Shown: positions 27,225-36,763, counted from the stretch's first letter. The stretch: 64,000 nucleotides of DNA from Kibdelosporangium aridum (GCF_900176515.1 NZ_FWXV01000001.1:806001-870000), one strand, 5' to 3'. Program-made: numbers and translations. Notes: generated by a model not told the origin, from the sequence alone.

Positions 27225-27860
27225 ATGTCGCAAACCACAGCGCGCCGGGTGCGGCAGGCGGCGATCGAACTGTTCGCGACCCGGGGCTTCCACGGCACGG
27301 GTATCCGCGACCTCGCCGAGGCCGCGGGACTGTCCTCCGCGACCCTCTACCACTACATGGGCACGAAGGAAGACCTGCTCGTCTCGATCATGCGGACGAG
27401 CCTTGAACGCCTGGTCACCGCGGCCAAGCAGGTCACGTCGGATGTGCCGGACCCGCTGGACCGCGTGTCCCGTCTCGTCGCGCTGCACGTATTGACGCAC
27501 GCGTCACAGCAACTGGAGACCAGGGTTGTCGACGGCGAGATCCGTGCCCTGTCGGACGCCCGACGGTCCGAGATCATCGCGTTGCGCGACGAGTACGAGG
27601 CCTTCTGGCAGTCGGCGATCGACGACGGGTGTTCGCGTGGTTCGTTGCGCCCGAGTTCCCGTCGGGTGGCCCGGCTGGCGTTGCTGGAGATGTGCAGCGG
27701 GATCTCCCGGTGGTACTCGCCGGATGGACCGTTCACTTTGGACGACTTGGCCTGCCGGTACGTCGAGATGGCACTCGGTCTGCTCGGTGCGACGGATCCG
27801 TTGCCGAAGCGGGAACTGGGACCGGTGCACGCGGTCATGGCCGCGGTCTGGGGCGATTGA
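27225..27860 (+). CDS. TetR-family regulator of the acyl-CoA operon
   Basis: The 211-residue protein has an N-terminal TetR HTH (AAIELFATRGFHGTGIRDLAEAAGLSSATLYHYMGTKEDLL) and an all-helical ligand domain with a WYSPDGPFTLDDLA segment common in acyl-CoA-responsive members. It is divergent from the enoyl-CoA hydratase gene and separated only by the palindrome at 27163. I chose ATG 27225 because the HTH starts shortly after it; upstream in-frame codons lack support. Confidence 0.9.
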   Translation: MSQTTARRVRQAAIELFATRGFHGTGIRDLAEAAGLSSATLYHYMGTKEDLLVSIMRTSLERLVTAAKQVTSDVPDPLDRVSRLVALHVLTHASQQLETRVVDGEIRALSDARRSEIIALRDEYEAFWQSAIDDGCSRGSLRPSSRRVARLALLEMCSGISRWYSPDGPFTLDDLACRYVEMALGLLGATDPLPKRELGPVHAVMAAVWGD

Positions 27861-27873
27861 GTACAGTGGCGGC

Positions 27874-28278
27874 ATGACAGCCCGGCGACTGCTTCTGCTG
27901 CTGGTCGCTGCTGTCCTTGTGTCGCTGGGTTTCGCGGCGAACGAGACTGAGTCTGTGGTCGGTGCGGTGCCGCCGCCAGCACAGGAAACGGGCCATCCTG
28001 CGGCCAGCGCGCCCGCGGAACGTCAATCCGGCACCGAGACCGTCGCGCTTGAGCAGTCGGTCGTCAACGCGGTCCCGCCGGTGCGGGAGGTCGGCAGGCT
28101 CGCCGCCGATCCGGGACTGCTGAAGGTGCACAGCGTCGCCGAGATGGCTGATGCGCCGTCCACCGAGCCCGAACTGGTGCGCCTCGGTGGCCAGAATGAA
28201 GACGTGCTGCGGGTTTCCCGTGTCGCCGCACTTGCGGTCGCGGACGATCGTGGTCCTCCGGTCCGGCAGGTGTTCTGA
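27874..28278 (+). CDS. small exported protein upstream of secDF
   Basis: The 134-residue ORF begins with a Sec-type signal (TARRLLLLLVAAVLVSLGFA) and continues as a low-complexity Ala/Pro/Glu-rich region with no Cys. It contains an internal repeat-like pair, SVVGAVPPPAQETG and SVVNAVPPVREVGR. I recognise no family. It lies 13 bp after tetR and 36 bp before the SecDF fusion, so it may share their transcript and perhaps be a substrate or partner. Confidence 0.5.
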   Translation: MTARRLLLLLVAAVLVSLGFAANETESVVGAVPPPAQETGHPAASAPAERQSGTETVALEQSVVNAVPPVREVGRLAADPGLLKVHSVAEMADAPSTEPELVRLGGQNEDVLRVSRVAALAVADDRGPPVRQVF

Positions 28279-28314
28279 AGAACCCCTGTCCGGACAACCA
28301 CATAGGAGACTCTT

Positions 28315-30495
28315 TTGTCGCGCGTTCAAGCGCGGCAACGGATGACTGGGCGCGTGATCACGTGCCTGGTCGTCCTTGCCGCGGCTGTCTATCTTCTGCT
28401 CACCACCGCGCCCCGATTGGGGTTGGACCTGCGTGGCGGTACGCAGGTCGTGCTGGAGACCAAGGCCGAGGCCGATGACGAAGCCACCGAGCGGACGCTG
28501 GAAGTGTTGCGGCGCCGCGTCGATGCGCTCGGCGTGGCCGAACCGATGCTGGCCAGGTCCGGGGACAACCGGATCATCATCGAGCTTCCCGGCCTGCAAG
28601 ACCCCAAGCAGGCCGTCGAGACCATTGGCAAGACGGCTCAACTGGCGTTCCATTCCGTGACCGGTGCGGCCGAGCAACTCGGGCCGGTCGCGCTCACCGG
28701 TGAAGGTGTCGAGGAAGCCCGGCACGAAACGAACCCGCAGGAAGGACCCGCGTGGTTCGTCAGCATCGACTTCCGCAGCGATGCCGCAGCCAAATGGGAG
28801 CAGTTGACCGGGCAGGCGGCGTGCTTCCCGCCCGGCGACCCGCGGCGGCAGGTGGCGATTGTGCTGGACGGCAAGGTGATCTCGGCACCCCAGGTCGACG
28901 TGCAGGCGCGCTGCGACACCGGGATGATCGGCGACCGGATCCGGATCACCGGCCAGTTCGGCCAGGCCGAAGCCAAGGACCTGGCACTGCTGATCAACGC
29001 GGGCGCACTGCCTGTCCCCGTGGAGATCATCGAGCAGCGGACAGTCGGCCCGACGCTGGGTGCGGCCGCGATCGAGGACAGTGCCCGGGCCGCGGTCATC
29101 GGGCTGGCCCTCACCGCGGCGTTCCTGATGGTGGTGTACTGGTTCTCCGGTTTCATCGCGGTGCTGGCATTGCTGTGCTACGCCTTGGTTTCCTACGCGG
29201 CCTTGCTGGCGATCGGGGCGACGTTGACCTTGCCCGGTCTTGCCGGGTTCGTCCTGGCGATCGGGATGGCAGTCGACGCGACGGTTCTGGTGTTCGAACG
29301 GGCCAGAGAGGAACGGGACAGCCCGCTGCCGAGAGCTATCGAGAAGGGGTTCAAGGGTGCGTTGTCGGCCATCGTCGACTCGAACGTGACGACCCTGCTC
29401 GCCGCCGGGCTGCTGTTCCTGCTGGCATCCGGTCCGGTGCAAGGGTTCGGCGTGACGCTGACGATCGGTGTCCTCGCGGCGATGTTCACCACGTTGGTGC
29501 TGACCCGTCTGCTCATGCACTTCGCCGTGCGATCGCCCAAGATCTCCGGCCTGACCAGGGACGGCCGGGTCCGGCAGTGGGTGAACCGGCGGAGTCCGAA
29601 CTTCCTGGCCAGGCCACGCAGATGGTTGGTCGCGGCCGCCGCGGTGGTGATGATCGCGTTGGCGGGCATGGTTTTCGCCGGTCCCAAGCTCGGCGTCGAG
29701 TTCACCGGCGGCCGGGTCCTCGAATACAGCACCTCCGCTGACGTCAACCAGGTTCGCGAAGCGGTGGCGGAAGCTGGTTTCCCGAGAGCGGTCGTGCAGT
29801 CCACCGGCAACAACGTCGTATCGGTACGCACCGAACCGGTCGACCAAGCGGCGACCGAACGGATCCGGGACGCGATCTCCCAGGTCAGCCAGGCGACGCA
29901 GATCCGCGACGAACAGATCGGTCCGAGCCTCGGCGCCGAGTTGCGGACCAAGGCGTTGATCGCACTGGGACTCGCGGTCGCAGCCCAGTTGATCTACCTG
30001 GCCGTCCGGTTCGACTGGCGGCTTGGCGTGGCAACGGTTGTGGCCCTTGCCCAGGACGTGGTGATCATCCTGGGCATCTTCACGTGGCTGGGCAAAACGA
30101 TGGACGGCGTGTTCCTCGCCGCCTTGCTCACGGTGATCGGCTACTCGGTCAACGACTCGGTGGTCGTGTTCGACCGGGTCCGTGAGCTGAGAGGCAAGCG
30201 CCCGAAGGACCCGTTCGCGAAGACCGTCGGTTCGGCTGTGCTGCAGACGTTGCCGCGCACGGTGAACACCGGCATCGGTGTCCTGTTCGTCCTCGGGGCG
30301 CTGCTCATCCTCGGTGATGGTTCCCTTGCGGACTTCGCATTGGCCCTGCTGCTCGGCTTGGTCGCAGGTACGGTGTCCACAGTAGCCACTGCTGGGCCCG
30401 TGGCCATCCTGCTGGACCGGCGTTACCCAGGCGCAGCGCGCGCACCCAGGCGGCCGGCCCAGCGAGGCCGGGCAGGAAGCGGGGCAGTGGTCTAG
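28315..30495 (+). CDS. secDF: SecD-SecF fusion protein
   Basis: The 726-residue protein joins both SecDF halves. The SecD half has GLDLRGGTQVVLE, the P1 periplasmic domain and a first six-helix bundle with the AIGMAVDATVLVFERAREE motif. The SecF half begins near residue 425 (GVEFTGGRVLEYS) and ends with a second bundle carrying VIGYSVNDSVVVFDRVRELRG. SecDF uses the proton gradient to help pull exported proteins through. A TTG start fits best because AGGAGA lies 6-7 nt upstream. Actinobacteria normally have separate secD and secF next to yajC and ruvB; this one lacks those neighbours and is probably an extra copy. Confidence 0.92.
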   Translation: MSRVQARQRMTGRVITCLVVLAAAVYLLLTTAPRLGLDLRGGTQVVLETKAEADDEATERTLEVLRRRVDALGVAEPMLARSGDNRIIIELPGLQDPKQAVETIGKTAQLAFHSVTGAAEQLGPVALTGEGVEEARHETNPQEGPAWFVSIDFRSDAAAKWEQLTGQAACFPPGDPRRQVAIVLDGKVISAPQVDVQARCDTGMIGDRIRITGQFGQAEAKDLALLINAGALPVPVEIIEQRTVGPTLGAAAIEDSARAAVIGLALTAAFLMVVYWFSGFIAVLALLCYALVSYAALLAIGATLTLPGLAGFVLAIGMAVDATVLVFERAREERDSPLPRAIEKGFKGALSAIVDSNVTTLLAAGLLFLLASGPVQGFGVTLTIGVLAAMFTTLVLTRLLMHFAVRSPKISGLTRDGRVRQWVNRRSPNFLARPRRWLVAAAAVVMIALAGMVFAGPKLGVEFTGGRVLEYSTSADVNQVREAVAEAGFPRAVVQSTGNNVVSVRTEPVDQAATERIRDAISQVSQATQIRDEQIGPSLGAELRTKALIALGLAVAAQLIYLAVRFDWRLGVATVVALAQDVVIILGIFTWLGKTMDGVFLAALLTVIGYSVNDSVVVFDRVRELRGKRPKDPFAKTVGSAVLQTLPRTVNTGIGVLFVLGALLILGDGSLADFALALLLGLVAGTVSTVATAGPVAILLDRRYPGAARAPRRPAQRGRAGSGAVV

Positions 30496-31001
30496 GGAAC
30501 ACGGCGCACGCTCGCGGTGATCGTGATGTCGATGATCCGGCCGATCAGGAACCGGGGCGCGCGCAGCGCGATGTGCCTGCGGTCGAACTTGGCGGACGCG
30601 ACCATCAGCACCGTGCCGTCGTCCGCGATGGACGAACGGACGTCGCCTTCGATCGGCGCGAGCATGCCACGCACACCGAGCTCACCGGTGACGTGCCAGC
30701 CCGCGTCGGTCGCGGTGACCGTGTGGGACTTGAACGTCATTGTCGGGTACGCGTCCAGGTCGAGCAGGCTCGGCTTGCGCAGGTCCTTGTCCCGGCGGCT
30801 GTGGCCGGTGCTGATCGCGCTCAGGTCGAGCGTGCCGCGCACCGCCGTTGGTGAGCCGTCGGGACCGACCTCGACCGTTCCTTCCTTGATGGGCACGGTG
30901 CCGTGCACGGACCGGCCGAGGTTGCCGACGACGAACGTGGCCACGCTGCTGCCCGGGGCGATGATCCAAGTGCCCGTGGGCATGGTGAGTGCGGTGGTCA
31001 T
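30492..31001 (-). CDS. YceI-like family protein
   Basis: The 169-residue protein is a YceI beta-barrel: GTWIIAPGSSVATFVVGNLGRSVHGTVP at the start, then GTLDLSAISTGHSRRDKDLRKPSLLDLDAYPTMTFKS and VTGELGVRGMLAPIEGDV. These bind isoprenoid or amide lipids. There is no signal peptide, so it acts in the cytoplasm, unlike E. coli YceI. It follows a small gene by 10 bp. Its TAG overlaps the secDF TAG in a CTAG palindrome. Confidence 0.9.
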   Translation of the reverse strand: MTTALTMPTGTWIIAPGSSVATFVVGNLGRSVHGTVPIKEGTVEVGPDGSPTAVRGTLDLSAISTGHSRRDKDLRKPSLLDLDAYPTMTFKSHTVTATDAGWHVTGELGVRGMLAPIEGDVRSSIADDGTVLMVASAKFDRRHIALRAPRFLIGRIIDITITASVRRVP

Positions 31002-31011
31002 GTCATGCTCC

Positions 31012-31311
31012 TTAGTCGTGCATCGCGACCACGGGGAACAGCTCGACCCGGTCGGGTCCGCGCAGCAGCGCAGGGTCCTCTCCGGGCAGCAGTTCGGTGC
31101 TCATGATGGCTTTCTGGATGTCGCGCAGGGTCTGCTCGCTGTCGGCGAAGGTGACCGTGAACCACGATCCGTCGTCGCGCTGCAGGACGTAGGTCTGGAC
31201 GTTGCCGAAGGTCGCGACCAGGGGCGCGATGCGGTGGGTTCCGGCGTACTCGGCCGCGGCGATCTCTTCCGGACTGCGGGGGCCGTCGAAGTAAGTGATT
31301 TGTGCGTGCAT
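31012..31311 (-). CDS. hypothetical protein preceding yceI
   Basis: The 99-residue protein has an alpha/beta pattern (MHAQITYFDGPRSPEEIAAAE, then LVATFGNVQTYVLQRDDGSWFTVTFADSEQTL) like small dimeric ferredoxin-fold (ABM or YCII-like) proteins, but I cannot assign a family. ATG 31311 is the most likely start; it lacks a clear Shine-Dalgarno. It diverges from the LAL regulator at 31404 and probably shares a transcript with the YceI gene. Confidence 0.55.
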   Translation of the reverse strand: MHAQITYFDGPRSPEEIAAAEYAGTHRIAPLVATFGNVQTYVLQRDDGSWFTVTFADSEQTLRDIQKAIMSTELLPGEDPALLRGPDRVELFPVVAMHD

Positions 31312-31403
31312 GCCACGAAGTCTCTGGCGGCGCGGCACTGACCGGATCAGTGTCAGTACCGAGGACTGGTACTGAACTTCGGTCCGGGGGCGATACTGAG
31401 GGC

Positions 31404-34073
31404 GTGGATCTGCCGATCGTGGGACGCGCGGACGAGCTCGCCCAGCTACGAGCCGCTTTGCTGGCCGCGTCCGCAGGGTCGGGCAGGTTGGTGCTGGTCA
31501 GCGGCGATGCCGGGATCGGCAAGACACGACTGGCCACGGCTGTCGCCGAGATGGCGGCCGAGTACGACGTACCCGTCGCCCGTGGGTACGCAGTGGACGA
31601 TCCCGGGATGCCACCGCTCTGGCCGTGGCGGAGACTCGCCCGCGACGTGCCCTCTTTGGCCGGAGCTTTGGCAGCGGACGCGGCGCTGGGATCGGCGTCG
31701 GCCAGGTTCGCGATGTTCACCGACGTGACCGACGCCTTGGCCGATGCCGCCAAGGCGGGGTTGGTCGTCGTCCTCGAAGACCTGCACTGGGCAGACCGGA
31801 CGTCATTGCGCCTGCTCACGCACCTCGCCAGCGAGTTGGCCGGGACGAAGTTGCTTGTGCTCGGCACCTTCCGTGACGCCGATGGCACACCATTGGCCGA
31901 GTACCTGCCGGATTTGCTGCGCGCCACCATGACCAAGTCCATCCGGCTGGCCGGGCTGTCCACCCAGGACATCGCGCACTGGCTGCGGCTCGCGGCGATG
32001 GACGTGGACATCGCCGAGCAGCTGGAGGCCAAGACCAACGGCAACCCGCTGTACGTGCGCATGCTCGTCGACTGTGGACCTGACCTCAGCGGGCACCCCG
32101 AGCTACGCAGGCTGGTGCTCGCCCGCGTGCCCGAAGAGGCGAAGGAGCTGCTCGGCGCGGCCAGCGTGCTGGGGGAGGAGATCGATCTCCCGCTGCTGAC
32201 AAAGGTTTCCGGAGTACGCGAGGAGTGCGTGGGGGAATTGCTTGACGCGGCCGTGCGTGCAGGGATCCTCCGTGCGCGTCCGTCCATTTCGTTCGTGCAC
32301 GCACTGGTGCGGGACGCGCTGTACGAGCAGCTACCCCCGTCGCAGCGGATGGCCTTGCACCAACGGGCGGCCGAGGCGCTGGCCGAGACCGGACCGCCCG
32401 GCCCGGTCGCCAACCACTGGCGGCTTGCCGGCAACGTGGAGAAAACCGTGCACTGGGCCCGGAAAGCCGCCGCATCGGCGATCGAGGAGCTGGCGTACGA
32501 CGAAGCAGTCGAGTTCGCCAGGCTGGCCCTGCAGTTCCCGGACGCGCGACTGACGCTGGAACTGGCCAAGGCGGAGTACCTCGCCGGGAACATCAACGCG
32601 AGCCTCGCGCACTGCGAGCAGGCGGCAAGGCTTGATCCGGACCTGGTCGCCGAAGCGGCACTGGTGAACACCGGTCTCGGTGACCTGACCACGATTTCCA
32701 CAGTGGACAGAATGTGTGCGGAGGCGTTGCGGCGGGAACAACCCGGCGCGATCAGGGCCCGGCTGCTCGCCCAGCGTGCGATCGCGATGGTCGGACCGGG
32801 CAACTCGCCTGCCTTGTCACGGGAACTGTCCGCGCAGGCGCTGGCGCTCGCCGAAGCCAGCGGCGACCCGGACGCGTTGATGGACGGCCTGCACGCCAGG
32901 CATTTCACGTTGTCCGCACCGCAGTTCCTGGCTGAGCGGCGGGAAATAGCGCGCCGTGCGTGCGACCTCGGCGAGACGCCCGAGCAGCCGCTTGCCGCGT
33001 TGTGGGGACACGTGTGGCTGGTCGACGCCGCCTTCCAGAGTGGTGACCTGGACGGGGTGGAACGGGAGATCCGCCAGATCGAACGGTTCGCGGCCACCCG
33101 GCAGCACGCCCTCGCGTGGTGGCACGCCACACGGCTGCGCGCCACCCACGCCGCGCTGATCGGGGACATCGAACGCGGACTGCAGCTCAACGAGGCGACG
33201 AGGAAGATCGCAACGCGGATCGACATCCATGCCGAAGGCGGCCTGTACTACGCCTACCGGCACCAGATCGCGATCCTGCGCGGGGTGCTGGACAAGGACG
33301 AGGCCCAACTGATGCTGCGGATACTCGCCGAGGTCCGCGAAGTCCTGCTGGCCCGCATCTGCATCCCGATGACGTACGCGCTGATCGGTGACCTCGCGTC
33401 GGCACGGGCGACGTTCGAGGAGTTCCGGCACCTGCCCGCGAAACTGCAGATCGCGCCCCAATGGTCGGCGGCGTTGCAGATGATCGGGGGCGCCGCGATC
33501 ATGCTCGACGACACCGAGACCGCGGACGCGGTGTACCGCGTGTTCAGCACCCTCGAACCGGACTACATGACCGACGGCGGGGGCGCGGTGTTCTGCGCCG
33601 GTGCGTCACCGCGATTGGTGGGCGAGCTCGCATTGGCCACCGGCCGGGTGACGGAGGCGATCGACCAGTTCCGGTTGGGCATCGAGATGAACAGCCGAAT
33701 AGGCGCGCGTCCGTTCCTTGCCTTGAGCAAACTCGGCCTGGCGCAGGCGTTGCTTCGGCGAGGCGAGCACACCGACGTGCCCGAGGTCCGCAGGCTGGCG
33801 GCCGAGGCGGCAGCCGAGTTCCGTCGCCTCGACATGCCCCGACCACTCGCCACCGCCGATGCGCTGCTTCGCGAGGCGGGCAGCGCGAGCCCGTTGTCCC
33901 GCCGCGAGTCGGAAGTAGCCGAACTCATCGGGCAAGCGCTGTCGAACAAGCAGATCGCCGAACGGCTGGTGCTGTCCGAGCGGACCGTGGAATCCCACGT
34001 GCGCAGCATCCTGAGCAAGCTCGGGTACACCACCCGGACCGAGATCGCGACCTGGAACATCCGGTCTCAGTAA
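31404..34073 (+). CDS. LAL-type LuxR family ATPase regulator
   Basis: The 889-residue protein has an N-terminal AAA/NACHT-like ATPase (VGRADELAQLRAAL, Walker A GDAGIGKTRL, Walker B LVVVLEDLHWAD). A long helical TPR-like middle follows, then a C-terminal LuxR HTH (LSRRESEVAELIGQALSNKQIAERLVLSERTVESHVRSILSKLG). Large ATP-binding LuxR regulators usually activate pathway genes when a ligand binds the middle. GTG 31404 is chosen because the ATPase starts right after it. It diverges from the small gene at 31311, which with yceI could be a target. Confidence 0.9.
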   Translation: MDLPIVGRADELAQLRAALLAASAGSGRLVLVSGDAGIGKTRLATAVAEMAAEYDVPVARGYAVDDPGMPPLWPWRRLARDVPSLAGALAADAALGSASARFAMFTDVTDALADAAKAGLVVVLEDLHWADRTSLRLLTHLASELAGTKLLVLGTFRDADGTPLAEYLPDLLRATMTKSIRLAGLSTQDIAHWLRLAAMDVDIAEQLEAKTNGNPLYVRMLVDCGPDLSGHPELRRLVLARVPEEAKELLGAASVLGEEIDLPLLTKVSGVREECVGELLDAAVRAGILRARPSISFVHALVRDALYEQLPPSQRMALHQRAAEALAETGPPGPVANHWRLAGNVEKTVHWARKAAASAIEELAYDEAVEFARLALQFPDARLTLELAKAEYLAGNINASLAHCEQAARLDPDLVAEAALVNTGLGDLTTISTVDRMCAEALRREQPGAIRARLLAQRAIAMVGPGNSPALSRELSAQALALAEASGDPDALMDGLHARHFTLSAPQFLAERREIARRACDLGETPEQPLAALWGHVWLVDAAFQSGDLDGVEREIRQIERFAATRQHALAWWHATRLRATHAALIGDIERGLQLNEATRKIATRIDIHAEGGLYYAYRHQIAILRGVLDKDEAQLMLRILAEVREVLLARICIPMTYALIGDLASARATFEEFRHLPAKLQIAPQWSAALQMIGGAAIMLDDTETADAVYRVFSTLEPDYMTDGGGAVFCAGASPRLVGELALATGRVTEAIDQFRLGIEMNSRIGARPFLALSKLGLAQALLRRGEHTDVPEVRRLAAEAAAEFRRLDMPRPLATADALLREAGSASPLSRRESEVAELIGQALSNKQIAERLVLSERTVESHVRSILSKLGYTTRTEIATWNIRSQ

Positions 34074-34841
34074 GGAATCTTCTCCCCGGCCTCCACCGCG
34101 AACGGCAGATCGTTGCCAGCGGGCGGCAACGGGCACGTGGCGAACTCAGTGAACGCACACGGCAGGTTCAACGCACGCGTGAAGTCGAGGACGACGGTGC
34201 CGTCCTCGGCGATGTCCGGAATGGACACTTCCCGGTTGGCCGCGTAAGTGGTGACACCACTTGTCGCATCGGTGAACAGAATGGTGAGTCCACCTGTCCT
34301 GCCGTTGAACGCGGTCAGCGTGTGCTCCTTGCCGTCGTACTCGAAACGCACGATTCCCGGGTGCGGTGTAGACGTGGCTGAGGCCTTCGACAACTGCGCC
34401 GACCGTCGTCGGACGCGGTTCGTCGAACGGCTCGTACCGGCCCTGCAACACCCATTCAGGCGACGGTTCGTAGCTCGGTACACCGCGGAAGTCCTGTAGC
34501 GCCTTGGCTTTCGGGTCGTGCGCGCGGATCAGGTACCCGGACCGCCTGGCGACCTCGATCTCGACGTCACCGGCGATGACCCGGGTTCCCGGCCCGCTGT
34601 TGACCAGCTCGAACCGCTGGACGCCGGTCACCGGCTTGCCCTCGTACACCAGGTCCGCGCCCTGCGGGTCGACGTAGGCCGCGTTCTGGTCCTGCCACCA
34701 GACCCCAGGCAGGTTGCCGTAGGTGCGGGGCGTTTCGTCGAGCCAGTCGAGCGAAACCAACGCCAGCCAGCCGTACGGATCAGCGAGAGCCTGCTCGCGG
34801 CGGGTGTGCCAGTCCTGCCACTCGGCAACGAAATTCGACAT
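34067..34841 (-). pseudogene. DUF1684 protein, frameshifted
   Basis: The first two thirds read in one frame as a DUF1684 protein (FVAEWQDWHTRREQALADPYGWLALVSLDWLDE, then GLSHVYTAPGN). The last third continues only in another frame (GIVRFEYDGKEHTLTAFNGRTGGLTILFTDATSG to NLPCAFTEFATCPLPPAGNDLPFAVEAGEKIPY). The frames meet at the CCCGGG run at 34356-34361, and removing one base there restores one continuous product. DUF1684 proteins are cytoplasmic and of unknown function. This is either a real recent frameshift or a sequencing error. ATG 34841 is the likely start. The end overlaps the LAL gene by 7 bp. Confidence 0.8.
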
Positions 34842-35038
34842 GACAGGTGCAACGAACACCCCAGGCCGCTATTCCACTGTCCACATTTCGGGACCACTCC
34901 GCGGTATCTGCCACTGGTGCCGGTGCGGGGATTTTGCACGTGTCGACCAGGTGGGCGATTTGTCCGGAACTTCGGACCCCTAGAGTTGCGTTGGCATTAT
35001 GTCCGCCCCTGCCGTGAAGCGAAGGAGAAGACCTCCGG

Positions 35039-35971
35039 ATGGTGTTCAAGAAGATGTTGCAGAAGCTCGGCGTCGGCGGGCCGTCCGTCGACACTGTGCT
35101 GGCCGACCCCAGGGTCATGCCTGGCGGGACGCTGACCGGCGAGGTGCGGATCCTCGGCGGGGAAAGCGAGGCCGAGATCGAGCACATCGCGTTGTCACTG
35201 GTCACCCGGGTCGAGCGCGGGGACCACGGGCAGGGCATGGTGGAGTTCCACCGTGTCGTCGTCGCCGGCCCCACCAAACTCGCGGCCAAGCAGGAACGCA
35301 CCATCCCCTTCGGCATCCCTGTGCCGTTCGAGACGCCGATCACCGAGGTCGGCGGGCAGCGCCTGCCGCGAATGGATCTCGGGTTGCGCACCGAGCTGTC
35401 CATCGCGAAGGCGGTGGACAAGGGCGACCTCGACCCGGTGTACGTCGTGCCGCTCGAATCGCAGGACGCTGTGCTGGAAGCCTTCGGGCAGCTGGGTTTC
35501 CACTTCAAGTCGGCCGATCTTGAGGCGGGCCGGATCTACGGCATCCGCCAGGAGCTGCCGTTCTTCCAGGAGATCGAGTTCTACCCGCCGCAGCAGTTCG
35601 CCGGGCGGATCAACGAGGTCGAGCTGACCCTGGTCGCCTCGCGCGAGGGCCTTGTCGTCGTCCTGGAAGCCGACAAGCGCGGTGGCTTCGGCGGTGGCCA
35701 GGATGTGATCGGCCGTTTCGAGGCGTCCCACCGCGAGGCGCTCGAAATGGACTGGGCGCGGATGTTCCACGAGTGGCTTGAGCGCGTGGCCAGCCGTCGC
35801 GCCAGCATGTTCGGTGGGCACGGCGGTCACTACGGCGGCCACGGTGGACACCGCGGCGGCGGGATGGGCGGCATGGTCGCCGGCGCCGCGGCTGGTGTCG
35901 TCGGCGGCATGATGATCGGCGAGATGATGGACGGCTTCGGCGAGGACGAAGGCGGCGGCGAAGAAGGCTGA
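35039..35971 (+). CDS. spo0M: Spo0M/SpoOM sporulation-control family protein
   Basis: The 310-residue protein starts MVFKKMLQKLGVGGPSVDTVL and has the arrestin-like double domain of Spo0M (GGTLTGEVRILGGESEAEIEHIALSLVTRVE, then TIPFGIPVPFETPITEVGG). It ends with a His/Gly-rich stretch (GGHGGHYGGHGGHRGGG) and a Gly/Met hydrophobic tail. Spo0M influences sporulation and cell division in Bacillus, and actinomycetes carry homologues. The His/Gly repeat could bind metal. GAAGGAGA lies about 9 nt upstream of the ATG. Confidence 0.9.
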   Translation: MVFKKMLQKLGVGGPSVDTVLADPRVMPGGTLTGEVRILGGESEAEIEHIALSLVTRVERGDHGQGMVEFHRVVVAGPTKLAAKQERTIPFGIPVPFETPITEVGGQRLPRMDLGLRTELSIAKAVDKGDLDPVYVVPLESQDAVLEAFGQLGFHFKSADLEAGRIYGIRQELPFFQEIEFYPPQQFAGRINEVELTLVASREGLVVVLEADKRGGFGGGQDVIGRFEASHREALEMDWARMFHEWLERVASRRASMFGGHGGHYGGHGGHRGGGMGGMVAGAAAGVVGGMMIGEMMDGFGEDEGGGEEG

Positions 35972-35984
35972 CAGTCACGGTGAA

Positions 35985-36013
35985 CCGCCCGGGCGCGCCG
36001 CGTGCCCGGGCGG
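35985..36013. terminator. bidirectional terminator
   Basis: CCGCCCGGGC and GCCCGGGCGG form a perfect 10-bp stem with a 9-nt loop. It lies between the ends of spo0M and the convergent RsbW-like gene. Confidence 0.75.
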
Positions 36014-36020
36014 AACCGGC

Positions 36021-36557
36021 TCAGGAAACCCTGCTGATGGTCTGCACGCCGCCGCCACCGACCGGGCGCAACTCCGCGATCGGCCAGCCGAGTACCACCG
36101 TCGTGCCGCTCGCGGTCGAGGTCACGTCGAACTCGTCGGCGAGGGCGGCCATCAGCAGCAGCCCCCGGCCTCTGGCGGATGGCTCGGATCGCGGTGTGCG
36201 CCACCGGCCGCAGTCGGACACCACGGTCCACGCGCAATGCCCCGACTGGTCACAGCCTGCGAACAACGTCACCGGCCCAGCTCTGTTCAGGTACGCGTGC
36301 TCGACCGAGTTGGTTGTCGCCTCGTCGAGTGCGAGCACGATGTCCTGCGTGAGGCTCGCTCCGAGGTCCAGCTCGGCCGCCCACCGGGTGATCTCCCGCC
36401 GTGCGGTGCCGAGCTTGCCGGGGTCGGCGGAAAACCGCAGGTAAACGTGCGGCTGTGTGACGTCCACATCCGCTACCACCTTCGCCGCCACCTTGGGCAG
36501 CGTCGCGCCCCAGTCCTGTAGTGGAAGCGCTGCCTTTTTGCGCATCGTGGCCAACAC
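36021..36557 (-). CDS. RsbW-like ATP-binding anti-sigma/serine kinase
   Basis: The 178-residue protein carries a HATPase_c_2 (GHKL) domain: VLALDEATTNSVEHAY is the N-box, DCGRWRTP the G1 box, and SARGRGLLLMAAL the G2 box. Actinomycetes have many such proteins; they phosphorylate anti-anti-sigma factors or bind sigma-B-type factors. No partner antagonist or sigma gene is adjacent. Start codons GTG 36557 and ATG 36545 are both possible. The divergent gene at 36764 has a possible sigma-B-type promoter. Confidence 0.88.
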   Translation of the reverse strand: MLATMRKKAALPLQDWGATLPKVAAKVVADVDVTQPHVYLRFSADPGKLGTARREITRWAAELDLGASLTQDIVLALDEATTNSVEHAYLNRAGPVTLFAGCDQSGHCAWTVVSDCGRWRTPRSEPSARGRGLLLMAALADEFDVTSTASGTTVVLGWPIAELRPVGGGGVQTISRVS

Positions 36558-36687
36558 ACCCTCGACTCGCTGACAAGTCCGCTAACTGCGTACCCAATTC
36601 GTCGCAGATCTATTCCACCGTTCAGCCGCAATGGACTGTCACGCAGCGTGATGCCGACCGGCCGGTGATCACGGTCAGGGGATCATC

Positions 36688-36713
36688 GTTTCGGCCGCGA
36701 TTCGTGCGGGAAG
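36688..36713 (+). promoter_or_regulatory. possible sigma-B-type promoter
   Basis: GTTT, 16 nt, GGGAAG resembles the GTTT-N14-16-GGGTAT promoters of sigma-B-like factors, 50 bp upstream of the TTG-start gene at 36764. The -10 part differs from consensus, so this is weak, but an RsbW-like kinase gene is the divergent neighbour. The rest of the 36558-36763 gap shows nothing else. Confidence 0.3.
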
Positions 36714-36763
36714 ATTGATCAAGGCGGACAACGGGGTCCGCCGTCCACCAGGGGAGAGCGGCC

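Noticed and set aside
28289..28298. Short palindrome TGTCCGGACA before secDF as an operator
   Set aside because: Only 10 bp, typical by chance at this GC, and not at a promoter-like position.
27835..29847. 670-codon minus-strand ORF
   Set aside because: Shadow of secDF, with low-complexity basic translation.
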